In this document: one piece after another, positions 48,801 through 60,916 of the stretch
Position numbering within the stretch: position 1 is the first letter of the stretch
How the letters are laid out: each line of letters starts with the position of its first letter
Origin: Eleusine coracana subsp. coracana
Lineage: Eukaryota; Streptophyta; Magnoliopsida; Poales; Poaceae
DNA length: 64,000 nt
Direction: 5' to 3'
Assembly: GCA_032690845.1 (NCBI GenBank)
Contig: CM064422.1
Location: forward strand, 9,362,001 to 9,426,000
Notes under the pieces: generated by a model
Database searches by the model: none
Told to the model about the DNA's origin: nothing
Seen by the model: the letters and a program-made list of their open reading frames with translations, nothing else
Made by a program: the position numbers and the translations under genes

Positions 48801-50328
48801 AGGGCCATAAGCCCACGAGTTAAGGGTTTTGCTTCGGTTTGTGATCAACTCCATTTCAGGATTCCCCTCCAAGAGACAACAACAATACTGATTTGACTTG
48901 TTCCACTTTTTGCAGGGCATGTTCTTGCTGACCCTGACTGCCGGCGCGGACAGCCTCCACCCGCCGGAATGCAGCGTGAACGGCGCGTGCGAGAAGGCGA
49001 GCTCGTACCAGTTGGCTGTCCTGTTCCTGTCGTTCGCGTTCCTGGTGCTGGGCTCCGCTGGGATCCGCCCCTGCAGCATGCCCTTCGGGGCCGACCAGTT
49101 CGACCCGCACACGGAGTCCGGCAAGCGCGGCATCAACAGCTTCTTCAACTGGTACTACTTCACCTTCACCGCTGCGATGCTCATCTCCGCGACGGTGATC
49201 ATCTACGTGCAGAGCAACGTGAGCTGGTCCATCGGCCTGGGCATCCCGACCATCCTCATGTTCCTCGCCTGCGTGCTCTTCTTCATGGGCACGCGCCTCT
49301 ACGTGAAGGTGGTCCCCGAGGGGAGCCCCTTCACCAGCGTGGTCCAGGTGTTCGCCGCCGCGCTGAGGAAGCGCGCGCTCAAGCAGCCCAAGGACCCCAA
49401 GCAGGACCTGTTCGACCCGCCGCACACCAGCAACGTCGTCGCCAAGCTCGCGCACACGGACCAGTTCCGATGCCTCGACAAGGCGGCCATCGTCGCTTCG
49501 CCCGAGCTGGAGGTGCGGCCTGGCCAGGGAGGGAGCGCGGCGCCGGTGGACGCGTGGAGGCTGTGCAGCGTGCAGCAGGTGGAGGAGGTCAAGTGCCTCA
49601 TCCGGATAGTGCCGGTCTGGTCCACGGGGATCATCTACTACGTCGCCGTCGTGCAGCAGTCCACCTACGTCGTGCTCTCCGCGCTGCAGTCCGACCGCCG
49701 CCTGGGAAGCCACGGGTTCCAGATCCCCGCCGCGTCCTTCACGGTCTTCGCCATGCTCGCGCAGACGGTGTGGATCCCGATCTACGACCGCCTGCTGCTG
49801 CCGAGGATACGGAAGATGACGGGCAAGGACGAAGGGCTCACGCTGCTGCAGAGGATGGGCATCGGCATCGCGCTCTCAACGGTCGCGATGGTCATCTCGG
49901 CCATCGTCGAGGACAGGCGCCGGGCCATCGCGTTCAGCGAGCCGACGCTGGGGAAGACCATGACAGGCGGGGCCATCTCGGCCATGTCCAGCCTATGGAT
50001 GGTGCCGCAGCTGCTCATCCTGGGCCTCTCCGAGGCGTTCAACCTCATCAGCCAGATCGAGTTCTACTACAAGGAGATCCCCGAGCACATGCGGAGCGTC
50101 GCGGGCGCGCTCGCGTTCTGCAACCTGGCGCTCGGAAACTACCTCAGCGGATTCCTCGTCACCATCGTGCACCGGACCACGGGGGCAGGGACCAACTGGC
50201 TGGCGCAGGACCTCAACCAGGGACGACTCGACCTCTTCTACTGGACCATCGCAGGCATCGGCGTCTTCAACTTCATCTACTTCATTATCTGCGCCAGGTG
50301 GTACAGGTTCAAGGGGACACCCAACTGA
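45866..50328 (+). CDS. NPF (NRT1/PTR) proton-coupled transporter, NPF2-like
   Basis: A major-facilitator transporter that moves nitrate, peptides or other small solutes with protons across a membrane. Exons 45866-46013, 46118-46335 and 48916-50328 join in phase to 592 residues. The N-terminus is hydrophilic. The first transmembrane helix has the proton-coupling motif ExxEK (E52, E55, K56; IIGNETFEKLG). It is followed by APIIGAFLSDAYLGRY, then the PTR signature region (GIRPCSMPFGADQFD), FFNWYYFTF, a long charged central loop (residues about 250-330) and the second six-helix half (IEFYYKEIPEHMRSVAGAL, NYLSGFLV), ending RWYRFKGTPN. Intron 2 is 2.58 kb and lies in the third helix region. Similarity of MPFIIGNETFEKLG to NPF2-group proteins makes nitrate a likely substrate, but the sequence alone does not decide it. 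Confidence 0.93.
46336..48915 (+). other. NPF intron 2, contains repeat remnants
   Basis: No coding frame that fits the transporter. About 48001-48214 is AT-rich and ends aacggaggtagta, which matches one end of a Stowaway-type MITE (reverse complement TACTACCTCCGTT); the other end is missing or decayed. 48240-48880 is GC-rich with no recognised content. Confidence 0.4.
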
Positions 50329-50614
50329 TCTCCAATCATCTCGTCCCTGGTAATTATATGCTATGGCCTTGTTACAAGGGTGGAAATTAGGGGAAGGCCA
50401 CGGCAATTAATTTGTGTGTGTTATGTAACATAGCAGCTGTTTTGGTTTTCAATTCTAAACTACCAATAGGAGGATCATTAAGTGCCTGGGGGACGTCAGG
50501 AAAGAAGAAACAAAAGTGCAGCTTCTTGTAAATCGACATATAAAAAGATGTTCAAACGTAGTTGCTGAAATTGAAAGATAAATGCATGTTCAGTACTTCA
50601 GGATATTGTTGACA

Positions 50615-50955
50615 TCAAGAACGGGTCTTTACCGTAGTGGTAAGGTGTTTTAGTAGCATCTTTTAGATCTTGGGTTCGATTTCTGTTGGAAGTGAATTTT
50701 TCAGACTAGGTTAAAAAAATTCTCTCGTCTTTCCCCTAAGCCAAAGCATGTGTAAGACCCTATCTGGAGCCAATCGATACGGGCTTTGCTCCCGATTTAA
50801 AGACTGGTGCACTATAAAGCTCTGACACAGGTCAAAAAAGAGGTCACCATGTCAGGGGGGAGAAGGGTTCGAGAATTTTCTAGACCTACGTGAGAAGGTC
50901 CTCTCTTCTTAATGCAATATCGTTGGAACGGTCTTACCCCGACAGGTCTAGTTTT
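50615..50955 (+). mobile_element. tRNA-derived SINE-like repeat (Au-like)
   Basis: It has an A-box-like TTACCGTAGTGGTAAGG and a B-box-like GGGTTCGATTTC about 45 bases apart, then a body with gacctacgtgagaaggtcc and a terminal cggtcttaccccgacaggtc followed by a T-rich stretch. I recall this order and the last phrases from grass Au-type SINEs. No clean target duplication was found. A true tRNA gene is excluded because no acceptor stem forms. Confidence 0.5.
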
Positions 50956-51181
50956 TGGTATCAACAATTTTTTTTTCTTTTTTTGCCTTCAACATTCACC
51001 TGGGTGATCCCACCTAAATGCTGTCTCTCACCTGGGTGATCCGACCTAAATGTTGTCTGTTCACCCGATCTGAGGCTGTTCAACTATCACAAAGTTGGTG
51101 GTATACTCAAAAACTGATTCCAAAAGATATCCTATCCTGTGCTGAAGCACGTCTCTTCTAACAACAAAAGAAAATTACTAA

Positions 51182-51951
51182 GGATGTATTTGGTCTGATG
51201 TATGAGGGTGGATGGTAAGGGGCGGCCCTTTTTTTACTGCTGTTTGGTTGTAGGGGTGGGACAGCCACTGACCGGATACTAGGCCAAATTCGGGGGCAGC
51301 GCCATCCCTCAAAAACGAGCGAACGGCGCGGCCCCCGTCACTCGCGCGCACGCATGCTCCTGCCGCACAGCTGTTGAAAATAAAACGGTAAAAAGGAAAA
51401 TAAAAGAGAACGCGAGAGGAGGGCGGGTGGAACAAGAAGACGCAACGTGCATCACAGTGCCAACGCTGTAGCATGCGCTCCCTGCTCATGCGTACTGTAG
51501 GCCTGTAGCTCAGATGTGGGATTGAAGGGCTCATGTGTTTTTCACTTTTTTTAAAGCACAAAAAAAGATAAGGTAAAAATAATTTGCTAAAAGAAAAACA
51601 AAAAACAAAAAAATGTTGAGTTTCTTCTTGTGAAAAAAATGTACCATTGTTTTCTTTTTTTAAGTACCGATGTACCATTGTTTTTTGCTAAAAAATAAAC
51701 AAAAAGAAAAAGAATATTGGATTATAATTACATTTAATTTTATGCAAATAAAAAGGTAATCTCGCCGTCTCATTCACATACATCCATCCAAACAAAATTA
51801 GGGACGGACTCATCCATCATCCATCCCTCACACCAAACAGAATAAAATAGCTCGCCTCAACCGTTCAAACAAACAGCGACATGGACCACCCCATCCTAAA
51901 AAACAGGGATGACCCCACCCCATCACTCTTGACTCCAAACCAAACACACCC
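51182..51951. mobile_element. TAA-flanked Harbinger/Tourist-like element, 770 bp
   Basis: The left end GGATGTATTTGGTCTGA and the right end (reverse complement GGGTGTGTTTGGTTTGG) share 13 of 17 positions. TAA lies directly outside at 51179-51181 and 51952-51954. The minus-strand frame 51678-51178 has no transposase motif. The interior repeats tgtaccattgtttt at about 51641 and 51670. It lies between the two convergent genes NPF and PTST. Confidence 0.75.
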
Positions 51952-51954
51952 TAA

Positions 51955-52361
51955 TGTGCCGAGATTCTTACTACCTCTGATGAATGCAACTTCTACAAGC
52001 TATCAGAACAAGTTGTCATCACAGCATATGTACATTATTACTACTGCCTACATTGTTACAGATAATCAAGGTGAGCCAACAGATGGGCATTTCAATACTT
52101 TGAGAACACAACTATGCACCACCAAGAAGAAAGATTGGGGAGACAAGAATACACATCTACTTTCTTCTATTTGGACGGGGTGACACATTTCGACAGCACC
52201 CCATTCTGTTTATGTTGTACACAACTAACTAAGAAATAAGAAACAACTGAACAAAGCTGATTAGTTACACAAGGACGGACCAATCTAGTCAGTTGGCATC
52301 AATCATGTCGGAAGAAACTAGGCAATAATCTACAAAAAATTGCTACCGATGCCGCTTCAAG
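51955..52361 (-). other. 3' flank/UTR of the CBM48 protein gene
   Basis: Follows the stop codon at 52362-52364 on the minus strand. It is AT-rich with no protein-like frame. Confidence 0.5.
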
Positions 52362-55300
52362 TCAAGTGACAACCAGAAGGTTGTTTTCGTGCCCGTTGTT
52401 GTACACAGTGGGCCGCAGGGGATCATTCTTCCAAACACCATCAACAACAAACTTTATCTGAAGCACAGTTGAAAAATATCAGAGGCGGTAAAAATATTGA
52501 TAGACTGGGTAAAAGGCAGGCAGTTACCTCATATCTACCCGGATAAAGCCTCAAGTTCAAGGAAAAAATGCCTCTTTCTGACCTTTCCATCTTTCTCTGC
52601 AGGGATGCTTCGAATTAGATCATCCTTATTACAACCAATAATAAATATGATAATTATGAAATTGTACAGATCAAGGTTTTCTTCACATTCTAATGATACA
52701 CAAATGCCAGAATAGAGAGTTACATATAGCGCAAATGAAGTGCAAGTAAACTGCTTTCATGCCCTGAAACAGAACTAAGTTATGCCTCTTGAACCAATAC
52801 CCCTCGGTTCATAAAAAAACAGGTCAACATCGATTGGTGAAACTCATTTCTCATTGAACTTGGCAAGAATATTCCACGCCTACTAAGTGTTTGAAAAAGG
52901 GCTAAAATCTAGCACGTGCATACAAAAGATGTACAGTCCTACTTGTTACCATCCACACACAAGAGATTAAAATTGATAGCACTCAGGATGTTACGTTTTC
53001 CTTTAAAAGCAAGTGACCCACAAGCACAACACAAATGCATAACCTCAAAAAAGCAAAGTGCATCACATGCCAATAGTGGCACGCTAACAAAATTCATGGA
53101 AAGACACATGCTGAAGAAACAAGAGAGACAAAATCAACTTGAAGCAGAAATTCACATAATGTACTTCACGTAGTATGCCCCCGAAAGTGAAAAAACTATA
53201 TCAATACTGAAACTAAGCGTCATGCCTGCAGTAAAACAGGTCCATAAATATTAATTACTCCTTATAGTATCTGTAACCAGATATATTTTTCCATCCAATG
53301 TGAGCAAGAAATCCAAAGCTAAAGGACAATAAAGGTAGAAACTAGAGCTTGTGACTAGTGTAGTGACTGTGCGACATGCAAAGCCTGATTATTATTATAT
53401 AAAATAAATTATATCTAATTACTAGTCAAAGATAACTGAAGCTGACAACCTAGACTTAGGAACACAACAAATTGATTGTTCAGATCATGCAGCTAAAATA
53501 AGATAGTATGACTTGAGAAGGGACCTTTGTCTCCCTTCTCTCTAGCAGCTGACACATTATGTGTCAGTAGAACCATACCGGCCTTTCCCAGGATGTGGTT
53601 TCCATGTATGAGTTTTCATATAATCTTATCCAAGCTTGTTTGTTAATGTATCCTGACGAATTGACCACAACATACAATACAAAGTGCTAGAAGTAAATTG
53701 CATTTGCAATCCATAAGAGAAGCAATATAGTCAGCCTCATCTCTTTGGTAACTTCATAACCCTAAATTTATTAGAAGAAATTCAATAGAATTAAAAGCAA
53801 AACTAATTAAATATCTTGTAATCTCTTAGCAAAAATTCAAATATTTAAGAGATTGGGCAATTGGAGCAGATACTAACTTGATTTGTCCAGCCGTCAAAAG
53901 AGCCAACCACTAAAACCTCTGAAGCAGGATTAGGCCACACAAGATAAACAGTACGGAGCTCACTCAAAGCCTTCTCAACTTCATCAAGCCTCCTTTGTTT
54001 CTCTTCAATTATTTTATTCCTCTCACTGATGACATGATATATACATTTTACAGTAAGTAGAAGGGAATGTGATGAAATATGGAGTGTATATGTTAATTTG
54101 AGAACGGCATACATTATCTCAAGTGCCATCTTCCCTTCTAAGACAGCTATTTTTGCCCGGATTGATCGTAGCTCCTCCTGAGCTTGCATTACCTTGGTCT
54201 CCTCAAATTCCCAATCGTCAGAGACATCATCCACTACAGCCGCTCCGTCACCATTTGACTTGAAAAAGGAAACAAAAAAGTAGAGTTATTTAGCGAGACA
54301 ATTATAGTGCTACTAGAAACATGAAAATAAGAAATGTATCCTAGACGATCTTCAGCACAGTTGCTGTCTTCATTTGAATGGAAAGGCAATGAAAATGCTG
54401 GATACCAAGTGAGAAGTATAATGCCCATAGAAAGATCCAACACCAAGAATGTAGATCAATAACTTTGCTTGATTATTATAAAACAGGCCGTTGGTCATTG
54501 TGCCAATCACTAATAAAAAATCAACAAAAAATTGTACTAATTACTCTCGAAAGTGACAGACAGAATGACATACAAGTACTGCAAAAGAGCATTCTCTACT
54601 GTCTAATACAATCATTTGTAAATATTCTTGAACCGTATTCATGATAACAATATAGTATCTGTAACTATATCATCAGTATGTAAGATATACCTAGACATAT
54701 CCCATGATGGCAAACTTTGTGACTGGAAAGGGAGTGTGATGACGAATGGAGAGTTGGTTGGTACATCAAAATACAGACTAAAGAAGCAAAACCATGCCTA
54801 CTGAATTCTAAATATAAAAAATTACTTGTGCAGAACAAGTCAAGGTAAAGTGAATGCAAATGATGCTTTTAACAGAAATTAGTAACATCAAAGACATATA
54901 CATACCACATCTGATAAAACTTTGTCAAATCTTGATCTTAATGTTTTGAGGGCAGCGGAAAGATCCAATTCCAAACATTGAAGACGTGAATGTATCTCAT
55001 CTCTTTCAGAGTCTACATCATCAACAGGATACTCACTTACAGCCACACCATTGGATGATCTGTGGACATCTAGTTCATCATGTTCAGACAATCTTCTGTT
55101 TTCAGTTGGTAGGATCTCTGCAGCTGTAGTACTTTAAAGCGTCAACAAATAATCATCTATTCACTATAGAAAAATAAAGTTAACTTGGCATACAACCTTC
55201 AAAATCAGATAATCCACCCTTCCCAAGGGTCCATGTTTTCCATGCATCATTGCTTGAACTGCTTGAGGCGTTATTGCCCTCTAATGTTCCATTTTGAGGA

Positions 55301-57641
55301 TGAGATCCATGGATGTTTCCATTCACATGTACTACTGGAGTGTGCCTGCCACTAGCCACAATATGGCTAGGATTGCTATTGCCAACTAAAGCTGTAAATA
55401 TGCAAGAAAGTTGGGCCGTTTTAGTGCAATATCCAATGCAAGAAAACACAAGGGAGAAAATAGTGCCTCCAGAATGACATTCACATCAGCTTTAAAAAAG
55501 GAGACATTCACCAATTACAATTATAACTTATGCATTCCCCACAACAGAACACCGCACAAGTGAAAGCTTGTAATCTGTAATCATCTGACTCTCCATTTAA
55601 AAGTTTGTATTCCATAATTACTGGTATTAGCAGAGTATGAGAAGCATGCATGCAAAAGCAAGAAATATCCCAAAAAAAAAAAAGGTCCATGTACATGCAG
55701 ATATTTGTTTGTTCACTTGATGCTAAATTTTTGACCTATATATGTATATCTTCAAGTATATTTCCCTTTTGATTGAAAGAAGAAAAGAGGGGAGAATTGT
55801 CAATCAGACAACACTAAGATATTCAATCAAAAAGACATGCAAAGCCTCAATACCGCAATAATCAAAGTTGAAGAAGATGTTGTGCAGAGTACTAATCAAC
55901 CCAAAATCAGTTGTTTGTACTTTGTGAGCTACTTAAGGACAGCCTAAATCTAATCCCTCTGATTCCAAGTGATGTTTCAACAAAACAAAACATAATTACT
56001 AAGTGGCATTTTGCAAATAGCCAAATAGGCAAACAATACCGTTGACGTCAAGGGGTGACCTGTGACCAAATGAACACATAAAATATGATGGACAAGACAA
56101 ATAATGGACTATTTTTATTTTATGAAAACAACTTGACTGACAAAAGGCTATTTTGTCCTCTGTCTGGCCTGAAATGGTAACCGAGAAACCGTTAGTGTAT
56201 CTAGCTATGCATTTAGAAAAGTAAGTTTCTGTTTGGTAAATGTTCTAATAAAGACAATGCTAGGTATGCGACAAACAAAACCGTTCAAACTGCAAAAATG
56301 AACGGCTCAAATGAAACCTTCCAAATGCTTAGTTGAACTCAACGAGCGTTTCCTTCCCGCGCATTTGGGTAAACCTCCCCAGTGCACGGGTTGAAGATAA
56401 TGATGGATCCTTCCCGTGCTCTCTTTACTTTTGTGAAGCAAGAAGTCGCACTAGAATAAATCAGATACCGCAAGTAACTATCGTTACACAGCGATGCAAC
56501 CCACACCTGATGCACAAAATTCAACCGCTGCGATAGAGAGGTCACAAGTAGTTATATAAATGCTTCCCAATCATGTCATCCCCATTGGAAATTGGCAAAG
56601 GAAGTGAAACCCAACAGAGCACAAACGGAAACATGGTAAGGCTCCTGAAGAATTCTGAGAACCAAAAACCAACATACCGCCATTATCACTTCGCCCTCCT
56701 CCTCCATTACTGCTCCGTGACAATGGCCGTGCCCGCTCCCTTTCCCTCTGCAGCCTGGTGAGCATCCCCTCGATTCCTGCTTTGAACCTGACCTCCCTGC
56801 ATCCACGGTGTGTGCACAGCAACAGTGAGGAATCAACAGGATTACACGGGGATCAAACAGAGCAACGAGCCTCGGCAGGCACTCACCTGGGCTCCACCGT
56901 CTCAGGCGGCCGCCCAGACGGTGACGCCTCCCTCTCCTCCTCCTCGTCGTCTGTGTCCTCCCTGCATCGGCCGCGTTTTTGAATTTCAGCAATACGTGAC
57001 ACGGAAATGACACAGGGTGGAGTAATCGACAATCAGTAGAAAAGGAAGGCAGCCAGTGCATGCACCAACCTCCCGGCGGCGTCATCCCCAGCGGCTGGCG
57101 CTAGGTTACGGTCGTAGAGGCCCGACTGAGGCGGGTAGTCGGGGTGTCCCCCGCCCGACGACACCGGCGCGTCCGTCGCCGTGTAGCCGCCGTCTCGGGA
57201 GGAGGAGGAGAGAGACGACGACGACCAGCCGAGGGCGAGCCACCCCCCGCAGGACGCGACGGCGGCGGCGAGGTCGGCGCGGCCCGCGGCGAGGAGCTCC
57301 TCGCGGGTGGGGAAGGCCCCGGGCTTGGCGGAGCGGCGCATGAAGTCGTAGATCGCCTCCTCGAGGTCCTCCTGCCCCCGCGGGGCCGGCGCGGCGGCAT
57401 TGGCGGGGCGCTGCTGATGCTGCGGAGGAGGAGGAGGAGGAGGAGGTGGGCGCCGGTAGGTCGGCGGCGGGCCGTCGCGGCGGCGGCGGTAGGGCTGTCG
57501 CGGCGGCGGGTGCCTGGAGGACGAGGCGGCGAGCGGGGCGGGCAGGAAGCGGCAGCGGTGGCGAGGCGGCGGTGGTGTGGGTAAGAGGAGGTTTAGGGGC
57601 GGGATTGGGAGGAGGGAGGAGGCGGAGAGGAAGAGGGGCAT
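52362..57641 (-). CDS. Plastid CBM48 coiled-coil protein, PTST2/FLO6-like
   Basis: PTST-family proteins bind glucans in the plastid and help starch granule initiation or targeting. Nine minus-strand exons: 57641-57070, 56961-56887, 56796-56678, 55391-55197, 55123-54906, 54258-54113, 54025-53878, 52596-52528, 52457-52362. All phases agree, giving 545 residues. The N-terminus (MPLFLSASSLLPIPPLNLLL, then Pro/Arg/Ser-rich) looks like a transit peptide. Next comes a conserved block (EEAIYDFMRRS, FPTREELLAAGR, GGWLALGW), an acidic segment, EVRFKAGIEGMLTRLQRERE, then coiled-coil sequence (about 320-465: ELRSIRAKIAVLEGKMALEI, EEKQRRLDEVEKALSEL). The C-terminal CBM48 runs from about 470 (YLVWPNPASEVLVVGSFDGW) to IKFVVDGVWKNDPLRPTVYN. 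The length fits the rice FLO6/Arabidopsis PTST2 group better than short PTST1; PTST3 is the alternative. Confidence 0.88.
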
Positions 57642-57760
57642 CGCGGTCGCATTTCGCGACGGGCTGGCTGGCTCTGCTCGGCGAGAGGGAGCGGAATTGA
57701 ACTCGAGAGCTCTCTGCTCGGCGAAGGAGGAGGAGGCGCGACGCGACGGGGCGAGAAGGA

Positions 57761-57798
<38 letters not shown>

Positions 57799-59918
57799 GA
57801 GGCGGGGACGCGTGGGGTCCCGGCGGATGGCGAAACCAAATCCGCCCGCGTGCGACGCGGACCGTAACGTAACGGCGGGCGGGCGGCAGGGGAGGGAGGA
57901 GGCTCCAACCAGGTGTGCAGCTGTGCTGTGATGAACTGTGCGTGACTCGCCGCTGGCTACAGGAAACTTGCCATCACGCCGCTGACCGCCCGCGATCGCA
58001 GGCTGTCTCGTTGCGCCGTTGGCCTCGTGCGACCCGTGTGCGTTTTCACGGCAGCAATTTTTTTCGCCCCCAAACGGTGTCGAAATTTTCCGTGGCCACT
58101 ACCCACCTCGATCGGCGCCAGGCGTCTCGGATGGCCGGAACCGCTCTGCAAGGACGGACGGACTGAGATTGATCGAAGATGTGGTGGGTTTTGGAGGGCC
58201 CGTCGCGGTCGACGGCGAGGCGTCGCGCCCTTTCTCCGCTGTTGACACCTGAGGGAGGGAATCACGTGAACGGCTTTTTTCTGTACTACCAATGTCCTCG
58301 GACGTCGACTTGTCGCACAAAGGCGATATCCTTTGATTCTCTTGTTTTGTTTTTTCTCGCCTTTCCTTTGGACGATGATTGCTTACTAGTGCCAAGGGCG
58401 ATGATCGTAGAAATGACGTCGTGTCAACGTTATGCACTTTCATCACGTGTGGAATAGAAACATAGGGCAGTGGACTGGTGATGTTCTTGGGCTTCAATGC
58501 AACCCAACGCATCCCGGAACCAACACGAGCACCCTGCCTGCGTTAATAACTACGCGATTGATCACCAGGACGGCAAGACCTTTGGGTTTCTGGGCGTGAC
58601 AAATCAATCAATGAACACGTGTGGAGTCTAAGCGTTCACTGAGTTCAAGATCCGTGGATTCTCATGTGCTACTACAGCTCGAGTTGAATGGGTGTTCGAT
58701 CATATGGGTGATGGGTCCCGTCTCAATCTACAGTAGTAACTTTTTTGTACAGACAAATTCGCACCTAACATCACGTCACGGTTCTCGATCGGCCTCTGAT
58801 TCAGCTACGGCGCCAGCCAAGGAGGTCTGCCAAGCCGCGACAGTAACGCAACGGAGCAGGACCTGCGTATCTCCGTGCGGGCATGGCAGGAACAGGTGGT
58901 GATACCGAATGCGAGGCCACACGACCTGGCGAAGGCGACGCGCTTGTGCTTCACACCGACGAACCAAACAAATGGCGCTACTGCTGCCTCATGATGTCAG
59001 CTCTTGTAGGTTTATGGCATGAGGCAGGTTGCCGGAGCCAAAGCGCTTCCGAATGGCACTGCCTTTTAACCAACGGACATGATGGCTACTGGTAACAGTG
59101 ATACAAATTTTTGTGGCTGATGATGCCTGGCTGTTGAAAGGGTGGCAGAAAACAACAGAAAATGTCGAGTGAATTTAACCCACATAATCTGGTACCTGGA
59201 CCACGATGCAACTGACGAACCATGATCTCTGGTCTCGCTCGAGTCATGAACCCGCGTGCAGTTGCAGGCTCTACTATAGTAAATTTCGTTTCACAAATCA
59301 AGTATAGCCGGTCCTCCGACGCCCATGCTGCCCGCTTACGGACGAGATTGTTTCCGCCTCTGGTTCGTGCCGCGAGCAATTGCAAGGTCTGTTGTCACTC
59401 ACGATTCGCGACAAAAAGCAACGTGCCGGAGCTCTGCACACATGGTAAACGCCACCAAGGAATGGACGGACGGGCGACAGAGCCGGGGACCTGCGTGCGC
59501 ATCATGCAGCGCCAACCGTGGCATCATCATCAGATACCCAACCCACGGCGTGCGGCCAGCGAGAGCGATGTATACTTGGGACACACAAAGCCATGGAGCT
59601 AGCTACTGGCTCATATGGGACTCTGCAATGCCGCCGTGTTCTACTGGAGAGCTAAACAAGCACCTCCGCTTCAGTGTTTCACTCGTGTTCTTGTACTATC
59701 CGTAGGCATCGCCGCGCCCTTGCGCACCCTGAGGAAGCCGTTGTTCCTGTTGAAAGGTGATTTCTTCCACATCATCATGGCCTCATGGGGAACGCAGCAA
59801 GTTCACCACCAGTCCACTTACAGAACAAGCACTTAACCGCAACGCAAGCCGTTGTTCCGGACAGGAAACGTAGTATGTGTTCGTCTCTGTTTCTGATTCA
59901 CATTCATCTTGGGCGTGT
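57642..59918. other. Upstream region of the CBM48 gene and intergenic DNA
   Basis: GC-rich near the gene, then mixed. Numerous short overlapping frames have no domain content. No RNA gene or element was recognised. Confidence 0.4.
57766..57794. repeat. (GA)n/(TC)n microsatellite in the leader of the CBM48 gene
   Basis: About 14 GA repeats on the plus strand, 125 bases upstream of the chosen minus-strand start. The frame is open across it, so an earlier ATG at 57908 is possible, but the transit-peptide-like start at 57641 is preferred. Confidence 0.9.
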
Positions 59919-60740
59919 TTTTTTTTTTTTTTTTTTTTGAAACTCTCGTTGCTTCATTCACTACCAGCTCCAGGCTGATCGCCGGAGACTAAGTCAGTTA
60001 CAAAGCCTGGTGCTTGGCACCAGAACACATGCTCGCACGCTGGCAGAGCAGCTACATCATGGGCCGCCATACGATCGGCAACCTGATTACAAAGTCTGGG
60101 ACAGACTGAAACAGAACAGGAGACAAATTCGTTGTCTATTAGCCAACGTACTTGCTTAAATAAAGCACCCTCTGGGCCCAAATCCCAAGCTGATGAAGAT
60201 AAAGCACTGCCCAGATTAGAAGCATCAGTCTCTAGGATTAACCGAGACATCCCTAGAGACGCAGCCCGCTGCACACCATGCAAGGCAGCGAGAGCTTCAG
60301 CATGAAGGGCATTTCCTGCCATTGGTATGTTTCCTGCTCCAATGTCCAGCACAGCTCCTGAGCAGTCCCGAATTACACAACCCCAACCCCCCTTCTTTGT
60401 TGACACCTGGAACGCAGCATCAACATTCAGTTTGTAGACCTCAGCCGGAGGTGGAGTCCACTTGAGCTGTTGAGTGTTTGTATATGTTGAAAGTGGCCCG
60501 GCCTTGCTCAGTTTAGCGAACTCCGTAAGATGGTAATCAACGGCGGCGCAGACCTCAGCCACACTTTGCTTCCTCTCCCCTGCATTCACCTTATTTCTCG
60601 TAGTCCACCAGCGCCACAGCCAGATAACAACCTTCAGCTGCTGTTCTGGCTTCAATTGCCCAATTTTCTGAAACACCTCTTTTCTAGAGCGGCAAACCAC
60701 CAGCTGTCGCCGCACTTCTTCTAGATTCATGGCCCGCTAA
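59919..60740 (-). mobile_element. LINE 3' fragment encoding an RNase H domain, with poly(A) end
   Basis: Minus-strand frame 60730-59954 (258 residues) contains WLWRWWTTRNK, WTPPPAEVYKLNVDAAF, GGWGCVIRDCSGAVL, HAEALAALHGVQRA, ETDASNL and QVADRMAAHDV. These are features of the plant LINE RNase H domain (RVT_3). It is followed by a T-run on the plus strand (about 59919-59938), that is, a poly(A) tail. The reverse transcriptase part is missing, so the copy is 5' truncated. The frame is otherwise intact. Confidence 0.85.
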
Positions 60741-60755
60741 CACGTTTGAGCCACC

Positions 60756-60916
60756 TGTTAGCGGCTCAAGACCAAGACAGCCACTGATGAGGGAGCCAGC
60801 GAGCCAGAGCGGCTCGGGCGGGAATATTCGTAATACAATTCCTCTCTGCTTCTTTTGCAAGCCTATCTTCTTGCATGCTCTGTTTCCCTTCCCAGATCTC
60901 TCCCTCACTGCTAACA
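60756..60916 (+). repeat. Possible short 5' LTR of the gypsy element
   Basis: The segment starts TGTTAG and ends CTAACA, a mirror-image LTR terminus, and is directly followed by ttTGGTATCAGATT, a primer-binding-site-like sequence (60917-60930). If correct, the LTR is only 161 bp. The first end also forms a hairpin with CCGCTAACA at 60734-60742, so the true LTR may start further left. Confidence 0.4.

Noticed and set aside
48969..50390. 473-codon alternative plus-strand frame across the NPF third exon
   Set aside because: Arg/Ala/His-rich +1 shadow of the transporter frame; the transporter frame holds all conserved motifs and helices.
50615..50700. tRNA gene
   Set aside because: A- and B-box-like sequences are present but no acceptor or anticodon stem pairs. 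It is better explained as a tRNA-derived SINE.
57056..57867. Plus-strand Arg-rich frames opposite the CBM48 first exon
   Set aside because: Antisense shadows of a Pro/Ala/Ser-rich, high-GC exon.
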